A stretch of DNA of 64,000 nucleotides from Pseudalkalibacillus sp. SCS-8 (GTDB lineage: Bacteria > Bacillota > Bacilli > Bacillales > Fictibacillaceae), in contig NZ_CP143541.1 of NCBI RefSeq assembly GCF_040126055.1, forward strand, positions 3,286,001-3,350,000, in the 5' to 3' direction. Both the position numbers and the translations under genes were made by a program. Shown here piece by piece: positions 37,228-45,594 of this stretch (its first letter is position 1; every line of letters begins with the position of its first letter). The notes beneath the pieces are model-generated. The model saw only the letters and a program-made list of their open reading frames with translations. It did not search any database and was not told the DNA's origin.

Positions 37228-38679
37228 TTGAAGTATTTTATGAAGGTTTTTCTAGGGGTGGCTCTCGCTTGCACGTTTGCGATGATCGGTCATAGTGAAG
37301 CAAGTGCAGAGAGCATTGCGAGCAAGTGTCAGTATACTCCCGTAGCTGGTGAAAACCCGGATATGAGCACGACGAACTGTTTGCTGACGGAAGCTGCACT
37401 TGCGAAGGATGTTCCTCCTGAAATCGTGAAGGCCGTAGCAGAAGGTGAAAGTGGGAACTGGCGCCAGTTTGATAGCAACGGTGACCCAATCGTGACGAAG
37501 GATAACGGAATCGGAATCATGCAGCTGACGAATAAGGCTGATTACGATGAAGAGAAGTTAAAGAACGATATCGTCTATAACATTGAAAAAGGCGTAGAAG
37601 TTCTTGCTAAGATGTATGAACGTAATGACTTGCCGACGATCAATTCCGGTGATCGCGATGTTATCGAAAACTGGTACTTCGCAGTCATGGCGTATAACGG
37701 AACAAAGCCCGTGAACAGTCCAATCGTTCAGTCTACAGGTGAGCGAAATACGGATGCTTATCAGGAGAAGATTTTTAAGATTGTCGAGGATCTCGGGTTG
37801 ATTGACCTGGAGACCTTACCTTTTACGAAAGATGATTTTGAATACGACAGTAACAGTAATGACAATATCAAGTTCGTCACGATGGAGTACAACTTTGCGT
37901 TGCCATTGACGAAGACGAAGCATCACTTTAAAGAAGGTGATGAAGTCCGCACGACAGGAGCACGAATTCGTAAAGGACCTTCTACATCCACTGACCAGGT
38001 CGCTTATGCCGATCACAAAAACACACTGACGATTACAGGTCCAATGGCGTATGATCAGGTGAAGGATAGTAAAAATCACTTCGTCTGGTATCCGGTTGAA
38101 CTTGAAGATGGCACAAAAGGCTATGTCTATTCTGGTGCATTATTATTTAAGTTCAAAGACGTACCTGCTGATTACTGGGCTGAGGATCACATCTACTATC
38201 TCTATGACGCTTCCATCCTTTATGGAGTTGGAAAAGGGATGTTTGGGCTTGGTCAAGACCTTACACGTTGGCAAGCGGTCCTATTGTTGAACCGCGCAAA
38301 CAACATTTCAACTGAAAACAGACCAGACCCTGGTTTCAAGGACGTACCAAAAAGCTACAAGTATTATGATGCTATCGCTGCAGCTGTAGATGAAGGTATA
38401 TTCCAGGGAACGTCTAAAGATACGTTCAGACCGAATGAAACGTTAACAAGAGCACAGATGGCTGTCGTTCTACAACGCATCTATAACTTCCCGAAAGCGT
38501 CAAAAGATCATCCATTTACGGATGTTCGAGATGGCATCTGGTATGACGATGCCATTGCACGATTGTATACTGCTGAAATTACAGCTGGTGTATCAAAGAC
38601 AAAGTTCGGACCTGAAAGAACCATTACGCGTGAACAATTCGCTGTATTTATGGGAAGAGCAATTTTAGAAAACAACTAG
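37228..38679 (+). CDS. Secreted lytic transglycosylase-like protein with SH3 and three SLH domains
   Basis: The 483-residue protein starts at TTG behind GAAAGGTG. After a signal peptide (ending near SEASAES), a lysozyme/SLT-like domain (about 30-190) has VPPEIVKAVAEGESGNWRQF with the catalytic Glu, NGIGIMQLTNKADYDEE and YFAVMAYNGTKPV. A bacterial SH3 domain follows (about 245-305: GARIRKGPSTSTDQV). Three SLH repeats complete it (310-483: DYWAEDHIYYLYDASILYGV, ITREQFAVFMGRA). It probably cleaves peptidoglycan while anchored to the wall polymer. Confidence 0.9.
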   Translation: MKYFMKVFLGVALACTFAMIGHSEASAESIASKCQYTPVAGENPDMSTTNCLLTEAALAKDVPPEIVKAVAEGESGNWRQFDSNGDPIVTKDNGIGIMQLTNKADYDEEKLKNDIVYNIEKGVEVLAKMYERNDLPTINSGDRDVIENWYFAVMAYNGTKPVNSPIVQSTGERNTDAYQEKIFKIVEDLGLIDLETLPFTKDDFEYDSNSNDNIKFVTMEYNFALPLTKTKHHFKEGDEVRTTGARIRKGPSTSTDQVAYADHKNTLTITGPMAYDQVKDSKNHFVWYPVELEDGTKGYVYSGALLFKFKDVPADYWAEDHIYYLYDASILYGVGKGMFGLGQDLTRWQAVLLLNRANNISTENRPDPGFKDVPKSYKYYDAIAAAVDEGIFQGTSKDTFRPNETLTRAQMAVVLQRIYNFPKASKDHPFTDVRDGIWYDDAIARLYTAEITAGVSKTKFGPERTITREQFAVFMGRAILENN

Positions 38680-38693
38680 ATTACATGAATGAT

Positions 38694-38728
38694 AAAAGCT
38701 AACACGGTTCGTCCGTGTTAGCTTTTTT
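38694..38728. terminator. Bidirectional terminator
   Basis: GCTAACACGG (38698-38707) pairs with CCGTGTTAGC (38713-38722), with A-run and T-run on either side. It serves both the SLH lytic enzyme gene and the convergent coat-like gene. Confidence 0.9.
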
Positions 38729-38731
38729 AGA

Positions 38732-39121
38732 TCAACTCCACCATTTATCCCAATGGCTGCTACTTTGCATTTGATGATGCCCACAGCATGAACAGTAGGT
38801 ATGATTGTGTGCGCACCCATATTGCCCCCAATGGTTCCCTGGGTTGTGGCCTGGATTGTGACCTGGATATTGGCCTCCAGTGTGTGTAACAGGGACTGTT
38901 GGTTGTTGCTGGGGTTGTTGCAGCATTTGAACAATTTGTTGTAATTGAGAATGAGTTGGTTGATATCCAGGCGCCACACTCATCGGAATTGGGCTTTCCA
39001 ATCCTGGTCCGTAAATATAACCAGCCTGAGACAAACCACCTAATTCCATGATATGTTGCTCAAATGGAACCTGAGGAAACATATCCATCATTCCGTTTGG
39101 CCTTTGATTTCTCTTGTACAT
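38732..39121 (-). CDS. Low-complexity Gln/His/Gly-rich protein, possibly spore coat
   Basis: The 129-residue protein has a Met/Pro-rich N-terminus (NGMMDMFPQVPFEQHI). A glutamine-rich middle follows (QLQQIVQMLQQPQQQP), then tandem GHNPGHNPGNHWG repeats and a His/Cys cluster (CAHNHTYCSCCGHH). Such composition is common in small Bacillus coat proteins and could bind metal. No enzyme domain is visible. A family name cannot be given; secretion signals are absent, which agrees with a coat rather than an exported protein. Confidence 0.75.
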   Translation of the reverse strand: MYKRNQRPNGMMDMFPQVPFEQHIMELGGLSQAGYIYGPGLESPIPMSVAPGYQPTHSQLQQIVQMLQQPQQQPTVPVTHTGGQYPGHNPGHNPGNHWGQYGCAHNHTYCSCCGHHQMQSSSHWDKWWS

Positions 39122-39276
39122 TCCGCCCTCTCCTTCGGGTTTATTGTCACCCTTTATCCTATGTATGGATTAGACAGACGGACTAGTTATATTGTCCATA
39201 TTTGATTTACGATGTTACAACAGCAAAACAACGTGCATAACGGAAAGAACCCTACCCTTGAATGATTAGCACCCTT

Positions 39277-39630
39277 TTAATTGTTTGATAGCTTGACCAT
39301 TATTTTCCCAGTGACATGAATGAGTAAGAGCGTGACTAGATAGAATAACATAGCTGCAGCGATATACACTGGGCTCCTAAGAACAAAAAATGTGTCATTA
39401 AAAAAATCCAGGCTGAATGTTTCGGAGTGCAAAGATCTCAAACGAGTCATAATGAAAATAAAAAACAGAGACGGAACGACTGGTAATAAAAACTTTGTAA
39501 TCCGAATGCCTTTTTTCGTATTTAGTCTTCGTTGTAAAAATATGTACAGAAGCAGAGTGGCCAATACGATTAAAGATGTAAAAAACAATTCCTTATAAAA
39601 AAAGACGATAAATATTGATATTATTTCCAC
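39277..39630 (-). CDS. Membrane protein, three spans, unknown
   Basis: The 117-residue protein starts with GTG six bases after AGAGGTGA. It has hydrophobic spans near residues 5-30, 45-62 and 85-108 separated by basic loops (QRRLNTKKGIRITKF). The spacing and a short central extracellular loop (SLHSETFSLDFFND) repeat in the next gene, suggesting a duplicated pair. Unknown family. It is the last gene of a three-gene operon. Confidence 0.72.
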   Translation of the reverse strand: MEIISIFIVFFYKELFFTSLIVLATLLLYIFLQRRLNTKKGIRITKFLLPVVPSLFFIFIMTRLRSLHSETFSLDFFNDTFFVLRSPVYIAAAMLFYLVTLLLIHVTGKIMVKLSNN

Positions 39631-39647
39631 AGTAAGTCACCTCTTGC

Positions 39648-40013
39648 TTAGATCAGTAAAAAGTCTCTCACTTTTCTTATAGTAAACGATGTTATGTAAA
39701 ACAAGATAAACATTCCAAGATATATAGGTATAATTAGCAATAAACCGAACGGGCGGGTGAAGAATTCCAAATAATAAAGGATATATTCGACAGTTGATAA
39801 GGTTAGGCTTCCTGGGTTATTTAATAAAAAATTCAACAATAGAATAGGAGCAAGTGGTGAAAGAAACCGGAATAACCGAAGAGACTTTTTGGTGAATCTA
39901 TCATGAAATATAAGGTATAGAATATAAATCCCTACGATGACTACAAACGTAACTAACAATTGCTTGTATGCTCCAATTAAGTAAAAAACAAAGAAATCAA
40001 ATTCAGATGTCAT
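39648..40013 (-). CDS. Membrane protein, paralogue-like neighbour, unknown
   Basis: About 121 residues from the ATG at 40013, which follows GGGGAGGTG. Three spans alternate with a basic loop (HDRFTKKSLRLFRFLSPLAP) and an outer loop (NPGSLTLSTVEYIL). Layout mirrors the next gene, where RIxKFLLPVVPSLFF corresponds to RLFRFLSPLAPILLL, so the two probably arose by duplication. An upstream in-frame start at 40100 has no ribosome site. Function unknown. Confidence 0.7.
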   Translation of the reverse strand: MTSEFDFFVFYLIGAYKQLLVTFVVIVGIYILYLIFHDRFTKKSLRLFRFLSPLAPILLLNFLLNNPGSLTLSTVEYILYYLEFFTRPFGLLLIIPIYLGMFILFYITSFTIRKVRDFLLI

Positions 40014-40102
40014 CCCCAAAAAAACACCTCCCCAATAAAAAAATGGTAAAGTCATACAATTCAGTTTACCATAGAATTGTAGAATGTAAGTGAAATACAC
40101 AT

Positions 40103-40513
40103 CTAATTATTTAACACCTTAAACAGTTGTTTCTTTCTGTGTTTATTACTGATTTTAAAGGAATCATTATTGTTATCCCTTAGTATATGGGTGTAAATCC
40201 CCGACTTCTTCCATACATAAAGTACATCCGATTTTTCGTTTTCATAGATGACAGTGACTTTGAAATCATGGTGATTAGCCATTTTATAATGCGTGTTTTT
40301 TTCGTGGTTAGCTTTATTAAGGATCTTTGTAAATGTTCGAATTGCAGCATTGTTGGTAACGATTTTCTCATTCTCATACTTTTCCTTTTGGTGATTATAT
40401 TTTTGAATCCTTAATTTTTCTATATCTGAAAATTCATTAGAGAAAAATAGAAAATTAGCGGCAAGAAGTACTATGATCAAAAGTGACATGATAATAAAAA
40501 TCCATTTCTTCAA
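40103..40513 (-). CDS. Small single-span anchored protein, unknown
   Basis: About 136 residues from a TTG at 40513, ten bases from AGGAGG; the ATG at 40543 has no ribosome site. One N-terminal span (WIFIIMSLLIIVLLAANFLFF) anchors a basic, hydrophilic outer domain with TFTKILNKANHEKNTHYKM and DVLYVWKKSGIYTHIL. It leads the three-gene membrane operon. The family is unknown. Confidence 0.72.
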   Translation of the reverse strand: MKKWIFIIMSLLIIVLLAANFLFFSNEFSDIEKLRIQKYNHQKEKYENEKIVTNNAAIRTFTKILNKANHEKNTHYKMANHHDFKVTVIYENEKSDVLYVWKKSGIYTHILRDNNNDSFKISNKHRKKQLFKVLNN

Positions 40514-40596
40514 TGTTCTCCGTCCTCCTAAAGGTATTTCCATTTATAGTTAGGACGTCCCTGAAGACCTGATAGTTTCTTTTCTTTTGTCGAAGT

Positions 40597-40627
40597 AAAA
40601 AAGCTAGCCCGGTTATGGGCTAGCTTT
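40597..40627 (-). terminator. Terminator of the carboxypeptidase gene
   Basis: AAAGCTAGCCC pairs with GGGCTAGCTTT (40600-40610 with 40617-40627), followed on the minus strand by six T. It starts seven bases after the stop. Confidence 0.92.
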
Positions 40628-40633
40628 ACTGTG

Positions 40634-42826
40634 TTACGGATTAGTTTTCTCAGAAGAATCGCTTTCAGTTGATTCTTCTTTTTTCGTGCTGTCTGTGTTT
40701 GTTTCTTCCTTAGAAGAATCTGTTCCAGCGTCAGAGCCTGGGTTGTTTGGATCCTCGGGGTTTGTTTCACCTGGTTGTTCTTCTGTTGGTTCTTCAGTCT
40801 TTGGATCTTCTTCCTTAGGCTGCTCTTCTGTTGGCTGTTCCTCTTCAGGTTGACCTTCAGCAGGTTGTTCCTCTGTAGGCTCGCCGTTAGCTGGCTGTTC
40901 TTCCTTCGGTTGTTCTTCTTTGTTCGGATCAGCTTCAGTTGTCCCGTCTTGCTCAGGATTTTCATCTGTAGCAGGTTCTTCAGCCTTTTGATCCGTTGTG
41001 GTCTCTTTATTTTGCTCAGTCGTTGTTTCGTTCGTTGTTGCTGGTTCAGACTTCGTTGTGATCGTTACGGTGTACGTTTCTTCATCCCACTTGATGTCCT
41101 CAGCATTAAGCGTTTCAGATAGGAAGCGTAATGGGACGAGTGTACGGCCTTTGATTTCTTGAGCTGGTACGTCAAGCTCGACTTCTTGACCGTTTACGAC
41201 TGCCGTCTTCGAGCCGATCGTCAGCACGATTGTCTTCTCATCGGTTTTAACCGTAGCTTGTTGTTTCTCTTGATTCCAAGAGAACGTTGCGCCTAGTTCC
41301 TCTAGACTTCCTCTGATTGGAATCATCGTACGGTAGTTGATTGAGAGTGCTGGTGTATCGTACTCTTGCTCCTTGCCGTCAATGATGACCGTTACGATAC
41401 GGTATTTCTTGTCGCCGACTTCGAAGTATTTCGCTTCTGGCTTCGGCTCTTCTTTTGGTGTTTCAATCGATGCTGTCAGTGAGCTGCTGTCCCAATACAC
41501 TTTCGCGCCGAGTGCTTCCGATACGAAGCGGAGCGGCACCATCGTGCGGTAGTTGATCATCTTGGATGGAACGTCGAGCGTCACTTTTTCACCATTAATG
41601 TATGCGGTTTTCGATCCGACTTTAAGTGAGATGTGCTTGTCGTCCTTCTTCACATGGACCGTGCTGCTGTCCTGATCCCATGTGACGCTTGCACCCATCT
41701 TTTCAAATACGCCTCGTAATGGGACGAGCGTTCGGCCTTTTTCAAGGATAGCCGGTTGGTCAAAGGTTTGCTTCACACCATCAATTTCAACGTTAACCTC
41801 GACTGGGTCGTCTTTATGCTTCGCGTAGTATAAGTCATAGCCTTTTTTCGCAACATAAAGGCCGACTGCTTTATTTTCCTGCCACGTTGGTCCGAATTCA
41901 TAGATTGGCAGGTGGCGGTTTCCAGGATAGTTTCCGATTTCAACTGTGAAGCCTGGTTTCTTGAACTTGATGATGAACCAATCGGTGTATCCGCCTCCAG
42001 AAGGATTAGGTCCTGGATAAATGAGACGGTAGCCTGTCATGTTGCCGATTTTTTTTGCGTAGGCATGGTCACGATCATACCAGCTTCCTGTCTGGTGGAA
42101 GTTCCAGTAAAGGATTTTACCGGCACTATGATATGCCACAGCGATTTCAGGGTCGATTTCGTATGTGAAATTGACGATCGTTTTCACTTCAGACGCCTGG
42201 TGCGGTGCGGTTCCTTTGTAGTTGCGCCAGCTCGGATAGCCGGTGTTGTTCTTGATGTTTGCCCAATCGGCATCATACTGACGGTTAAGGTCGACGCCAT
42301 TCGCATTGGCCTTCCATCTTGTAAAATCCTTGCTCCACTCGTTCATCTGGATAAGATCGTCGTGGTAGTGTTGCGGGAATGCGTCAAGTCCTTCTTGTTG
42401 GAGTGTGACGCCATCCGGGTTGACCATTGGGACGAACCAGATCTTCGTCTTGTTCAGGATACTTTTTACATGATAGCCCTCAATCGATTTTCCTGAGTAG
42501 TACGCTTGCGCATATTGGTCAAGCATGTACATGTTCAGGTTGGTCGTAAGCCATTCGCGTGCGTGGTGCGAACCGTTGATGAAGACTTCCGCCTTCCCGG
42601 TTCCGAGTGACACGGCATAAATATTGTTGCCCCACTCACTCTTTCCGATCACTTTATACTTGATAAGTTCTGGGTATTTGTTTGCCAGAGCCTTGATGTC
42701 CCTTACCATTTCGTTGTATGTATACGTCTGGTATGGATCTACGATGTCCTTCGCTTTTGCGGATGTCGGTGATAGTACGAAACTTCCTGCAATAACAATT
42801 AAGCTGCCTACGAGGAAGTGTTTCAT
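40634..42826 (-). CDS. Secreted M14 zinc carboxypeptidase with copper-amine-oxidase-like domains and acidic tail
   Basis: About 730 residues. A signal peptide (ending SAKAKD) is followed by an M14 domain (about 35-335): NGSHHAREWLTTN (HxxE), VNPDGVTLQQ, AVAYHSAGKILYW and FTVEIGNYPGNRH with the catalytic Glu. Two copper-amine-oxidase N-like modules follow (about 345-465 and 480-600; LVPLRGVFEKMGASVTWDQ, MVPLRFVSEALGAKVYWD). A tail of about 120 residues is rich in Glu, Pro, Thr and Gln (EEQP units). It probably trims wall or medium peptides. The start at 42826 is favoured by CCTGAGG; 42844 is the alternative. Confidence 0.9.
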   Translation of the reverse strand: MKHFLVGSLIVIAGSFVLSPTSAKAKDIVDPYQTYTYNEMVRDIKALANKYPELIKYKVIGKSEWGNNIYAVSLGTGKAEVFINGSHHAREWLTTNLNMYMLDQYAQAYYSGKSIEGYHVKSILNKTKIWFVPMVNPDGVTLQQEGLDAFPQHYHDDLIQMNEWSKDFTRWKANANGVDLNRQYDADWANIKNNTGYPSWRNYKGTAPHQASEVKTIVNFTYEIDPEIAVAYHSAGKILYWNFHQTGSWYDRDHAYAKKIGNMTGYRLIYPGPNPSGGGYTDWFIIKFKKPGFTVEIGNYPGNRHLPIYEFGPTWQENKAVGLYVAKKGYDLYYAKHKDDPVEVNVEIDGVKQTFDQPAILEKGRTLVPLRGVFEKMGASVTWDQDSSTVHVKKDDKHISLKVGSKTAYINGEKVTLDVPSKMINYRTMVPLRFVSEALGAKVYWDSSSLTASIETPKEEPKPEAKYFEVGDKKYRIVTVIIDGKEQEYDTPALSINYRTMIPIRGSLEELGATFSWNQEKQQATVKTDEKTIVLTIGSKTAVVNGQEVELDVPAQEIKGRTLVPLRFLSETLNAEDIKWDEETYTVTITTKSEPATTNETTTEQNKETTTDQKAEEPATDENPEQDGTTEADPNKEEQPKEEQPANGEPTEEQPAEGQPEEEQPTEEQPKEEDPKTEEPTEEQPGETNPEDPNNPGSDAGTDSSKEETNTDSTKKEESTESDSSEKTNP

Positions 42827-43117
42827 AAACTGCCTCAGGTCCATGTCCTATGTATCCCCCCATTTAAATGTGGTAAAAAGCTCGCGCGTCCAAGGTGTAC
42901 AGGGTCCTCTGAATCCCTCCCCATTTACAAGATTCATAGATACCATACTATTAAATAGTATAGCACTTATTGGAAACAAATTATTGTGAAAAAAGATATG
43001 TTTCTCTATTAGACGACTACGACCAAGGATGTAATTCAAAAACTTTAAATATAATTAGTAGGATTATGGTACCATGGAATATATGGTAATAAATTGAAAA
43101 AAGAGGGCGGACGGGAT

Positions 43118-43345
43118 ATGAAGAGAATAGGGGTATTTTTTCTAATCGCAGGGTTAATTATGATGTACTTCACTCCAGATCTCGCAAAAGAATGGACAAG
43201 ACCTATTAACTATAAAGTTGATTATTTCTATCACTTTGATTATGCGGTGCGTTCTATTATTCTCGTTCTTGTTGGATTTGGATCCTTCTTATCTGGATTA
43301 CTCGTTGTCATTTTGGATCATTTCTTTGGAGGAAAGACTGTATAA
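43118..43345 (+). CDS. Small membrane protein with two spans
   Basis: The 75-residue protein has two hydrophobic spans (GVFFLIAGLIMMYFTPDLA and ILVLVGFGSFLSGLLVVILD) around a polar loop with DYFYHFDYAVR. GGACGGG lies before the ATG. A TTG 24 bases upstream is an alternative without a site. The next gene begins after 33 bases in the same frame, so the two are probably cotranscribed. Family unknown. Confidence 0.7.
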   Translation: MKRIGVFFLIAGLIMMYFTPDLAKEWTRPINYKVDYFYHFDYAVRSIILVLVGFGSFLSGLLVVILDHFFGGKTV

Positions 43346-43378
43346 AACGCCTGTATTTTTAGGAAGGGGGAGGAACAA

Positions 43379-43810
43379 GTTAATAAGAAGGGTTTCATCA
43401 TATTTTTCGGTATCATTGTATTCTTGACCATAGGTGCTAATCTGCCATCGATCATCGCAAACATCGAAAAATTCACCTTAGACCGCAATAAAGACGTTTT
43501 CACGGAAGTTAAAGTTCTAACCGAACAAGAACTTTTAGATATAGCGATGCAACAGATGGATTCAACCCAAGAATTAGAGGCTTCGATGAGGTATTCATTA
43601 GTCGGTGAAGAATCTAGACATGGTTTAGATCGACTGAGGGATGCGCATGTTATCTTAGTTCAAAATCCGGATATCGAGTCGATCAAGATTGAACTACCCA
43701 TGACAAGATACATAAAAGACGATAAAACGATTGAGTTTATCTCTGGGAAAGGTAAGATTTTGGAAGTATTTGAAAACGGCGAATGGAAGGCTTATGAGGA
43801 TTCGCAATAA
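43379..43810 (+). CDS. Membrane-anchored small protein with a non-standard start codon
   Basis: The frame gives an N-terminal anchor (xNKKGFIIFFGIIVFLTIGAN) and an acidic outer domain with DAHVILVQNPDIESIKIELP. A strong ribosome site, GGAAGGGGGAGGAACAA, ends exactly before GTT AAT AAG AAG. No ATG, GTG or TTG is in frame there, and the first standard start is TTG at 43424, which has no ribosome site and would cut the anchor in half. The expected GTG seems to have become GTT. Product about 143 residues if initiated there. Function unknown. Confidence 0.6.
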   Translation, partial: VNKKGFIIFFGIIVFLTIGANLPSIIANIEKFTLDRNKDVFTEVKVLTEQELLDIAMQQMDSTQELEASMRYSLVGEESRHGLDRLRDAHVILVQNPDIESIKIELPMTRYIKDDKTIEFISGKGKILEVFENGEWKAYEDSQ

Positions 43811-43845
43811 AAAACACAGCTCGAATCTCTGAGCTGTGTTTTCTT
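43811..43845. terminator. Bidirectional terminator
   Basis: AAAACACAGCTC pairs with GAGCTGTGTTTT (43811-43822 with 43831-43842). It lies between convergent genes, 0 and 1-5 bases from their stops, and ends the TIR/RyR operon on the minus strand. Confidence 0.9.
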
Positions 43846-43846
43846 T

Positions 43847-44614
43847 CTATTTATCTACGAACTTGACGATGTTGCTGCTGATCCAGCCTTCTTTTCCGTT
43901 CGTCTTCCGGACTTTCAGCCATTTGACGTTGGAGGAACCCGTTTCTTCCTGACCGAGGAATAAGGCCTTCTCCCCTGCCTCGATGGCATCTACTTTTTTC
44001 GCCTTCATATCGGGTTTTGCCCTGAGGTTGCCCCCGTTATATTCCTTTTTAAGCACAACCCACCGTTTTTGTTCCTCTTCCTCCGCTTCTACGGTGTTGA
44101 CCGGTTGGTCTTCCGGTTTTTCAAAGCCTAAAGGCATGAGCTTTTCTTCAACGAAGTTGGATTCGATTTCTTTCCATTTCAAGGCGTAGCTTGCTTCTGG
44201 ACTCACTGCAAAAATGGCGGGTACAGCAATTGATAATAGAATGAATGTCCCAAAAAACTGTCCTTTCCTCCCTTTTAAGGGATGATAGACCTTTCGAAGA
44301 GAATACGTCATTCCTCTTGAATTCTGCTGCAGGGCGATGGAGATCGATTCAATCGTATCAATTATACTTGAAACACCCTGATGATTTTGTCGTCGCTTGT
44401 TCATAACACGGTACATCACATAGCTGGTGATGTAGTTCGTGAAGAGATACACTCTCTTTATGACAAATGTTGCTATCATAAATATTAACGGAATAATGAT
44501 ATTTATAAATAGAATTGTCATTACTCCAAAGAGAAGAATAAGTGCTCCCATTCTTAAGAAATCCGGAAGTTGGAAAATCGGCATGATTGCTTCGTACAAA
44601 TAAGTAAGATCCAT
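43847..44614 (-). CDS. Membrane protein with C-terminal SH3 domain (TIR/RyR operon)
   Basis: The 255-residue protein has two N-terminal spans (about 20-55), a cytoplasmic basic loop, a third span (FFGTFILLSIAVPAIFAVSP, about 123-142), an acidic linker (VEAEEEEQ) and a C-terminal SH3b domain (about 180-253: NGGNLRAKPDMKAKKVDAI, WLKVRKTNGKEGWISSNIV). With three spans the SH3 domain would face outside if the N-terminus is inside, so it may touch peptidoglycan. It is the last gene of a four-gene operon, nine bases after the SPFH-like gene. No enzyme motif is visible. Confidence 0.8.
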   Translation of the reverse strand: MDLTYLYEAIMPIFQLPDFLRMGALILLFGVMTILFINIIIPLIFMIATFVIKRVYLFTNYITSYVMYRVMNKRRQNHQGVSSIIDTIESISIALQQNSRGMTYSLRKVYHPLKGRKGQFFGTFILLSIAVPAIFAVSPEASYALKWKEIESNFVEEKLMPLGFEKPEDQPVNTVEAEEEEQKRWVVLKKEYNGGNLRAKPDMKAKKVDAIEAGEKALFLGQEETGSSNVKWLKVRKTNGKEGWISSNIVKFVDK

Positions 44615-44623
44615 CGCCTTTCC

Positions 44624-45589
44624 CTACTCCCCTCTGTTGTAGCTTTCTTCCTTTTCTTCCATCCGTGCCATATGTTTTTGTAAGGCATCGGCATCATAGG
44701 AAGCTTTTGGTTCTTCGATTTTATTGTAGGTTGGTTGCTGTTCGATCCGTTGGTTGCCTAAGGGATTGCTGGAGTTCTTCGCTTTATTGATCGCTTCAAT
44801 TAACTCCAATGCATCATCAATATTTCCACCTTTTGCAACGGTTTCTCGAATGGTTTGTTCATTCTTCTCCTGGTCTTGGCGAGAACGTTCATATTGGTCC
44901 TTGATGATTTTATTGATTTCATCCTCTGAGGCATTCACGAGTAAAGCACCGGTAACGCCATAACGTTGTGCCACTTTTTCTAATGCATCGATCTCAGAGA
45001 CCTTTGCGTCTATACGGCTTGAGGTTAATTCCTTTTTCATTAGATTGTTTCGTTTCTCGGCTTCCAGCTTGGCGTAATCGTCTTTCACCGCTTGGCTATA
45101 ATCCACCTGGACGCTGATTTCCTTTAGACGTATGCCATAGTCCTCGAAAAGATCGGTAACTGACATTTCCGATTTAAGATCAGCAATGCTTTCGCGAACT
45201 CTTATTTTTTCTTCCACCGTGTAGGTTTCCGCTGCTTTTTTCACCTCATCGACCATTTTTTCTGCTAGATCGATTGGTAGGTTCTCATAATACTTGCTGA
45301 CGAGCGTTTCAGGGTTCGTGACTTCGTAATAGAATTTCGCTTGGATCATAAAAGGCTGCCCAGGCAAAGCCGAATCGAATTCGTCTCGAACTTCGATCTT
45401 TTTCGGTGACATATCCACTCGATAAAGAGTATGGTATTTTCCGTGGCGGACCTCACTTCTCGTCAGGCGGTCACCATTCATAAGCACGTGATGGTGATTC
45501 GTCTGGTTCACATAGACAAGAGCTTCCATTGATGTGGAGGCTGGCGGCTGTTCAAAAAAGCTTCTTTTCACTTGTTCACTTCTGATCAT
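44624..45589 (-). CDS. SPFH/band-7-like protein (TIR/RyR operon)
   Basis: The 321-residue protein has an N-terminal SPFH-like beta domain (about 1-110: EALVYVNQTNHHHVLMNG, VDMSPKKIEVRDEF, PFMIQAKFYYEVTNPETLVS). A long charged helix follows (about 125-255) with the stomatin-type middle ITDLFEDYG/KEISVQVDYS pattern and DYAKLEAEKRNN. The tail is disordered. No transmembrane helix is found, unlike stomatins, so membrane contact may come from partners such as the SH3 membrane protein next to it. It starts five bases after the TIR gene stop, so the genes are coupled. Confidence 0.78.
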   Translation of the reverse strand: MIRSEQVKRSFFEQPPASTSMEALVYVNQTNHHHVLMNGDRLTRSEVRHGKYHTLYRVDMSPKKIEVRDEFDSALPGQPFMIQAKFYYEVTNPETLVSKYYENLPIDLAEKMVDEVKKAAETYTVEEKIRVRESIADLKSEMSVTDLFEDYGIRLKEISVQVDYSQAVKDDYAKLEAEKRNNLMKKELTSSRIDAKVSEIDALEKVAQRYGVTGALLVNASEDEINKIIKDQYERSRQDQEKNEQTIRETVAKGGNIDDALELIEAINKAKNSSNPLGNQRIEQQPTYNKIEEPKASYDADALQKHMARMEEKEESYNRGE

Positions 45590-45594
45590 CGTTG

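Noticed and set aside
40528..40965. Minus-strand Lys/Gln/Asn-rich frame at the carboxypeptidase 3' end
   Set aside because: It is a frame-shifted reading of the repetitive EEQP tail of the carboxypeptidase gene and crosses its terminator.
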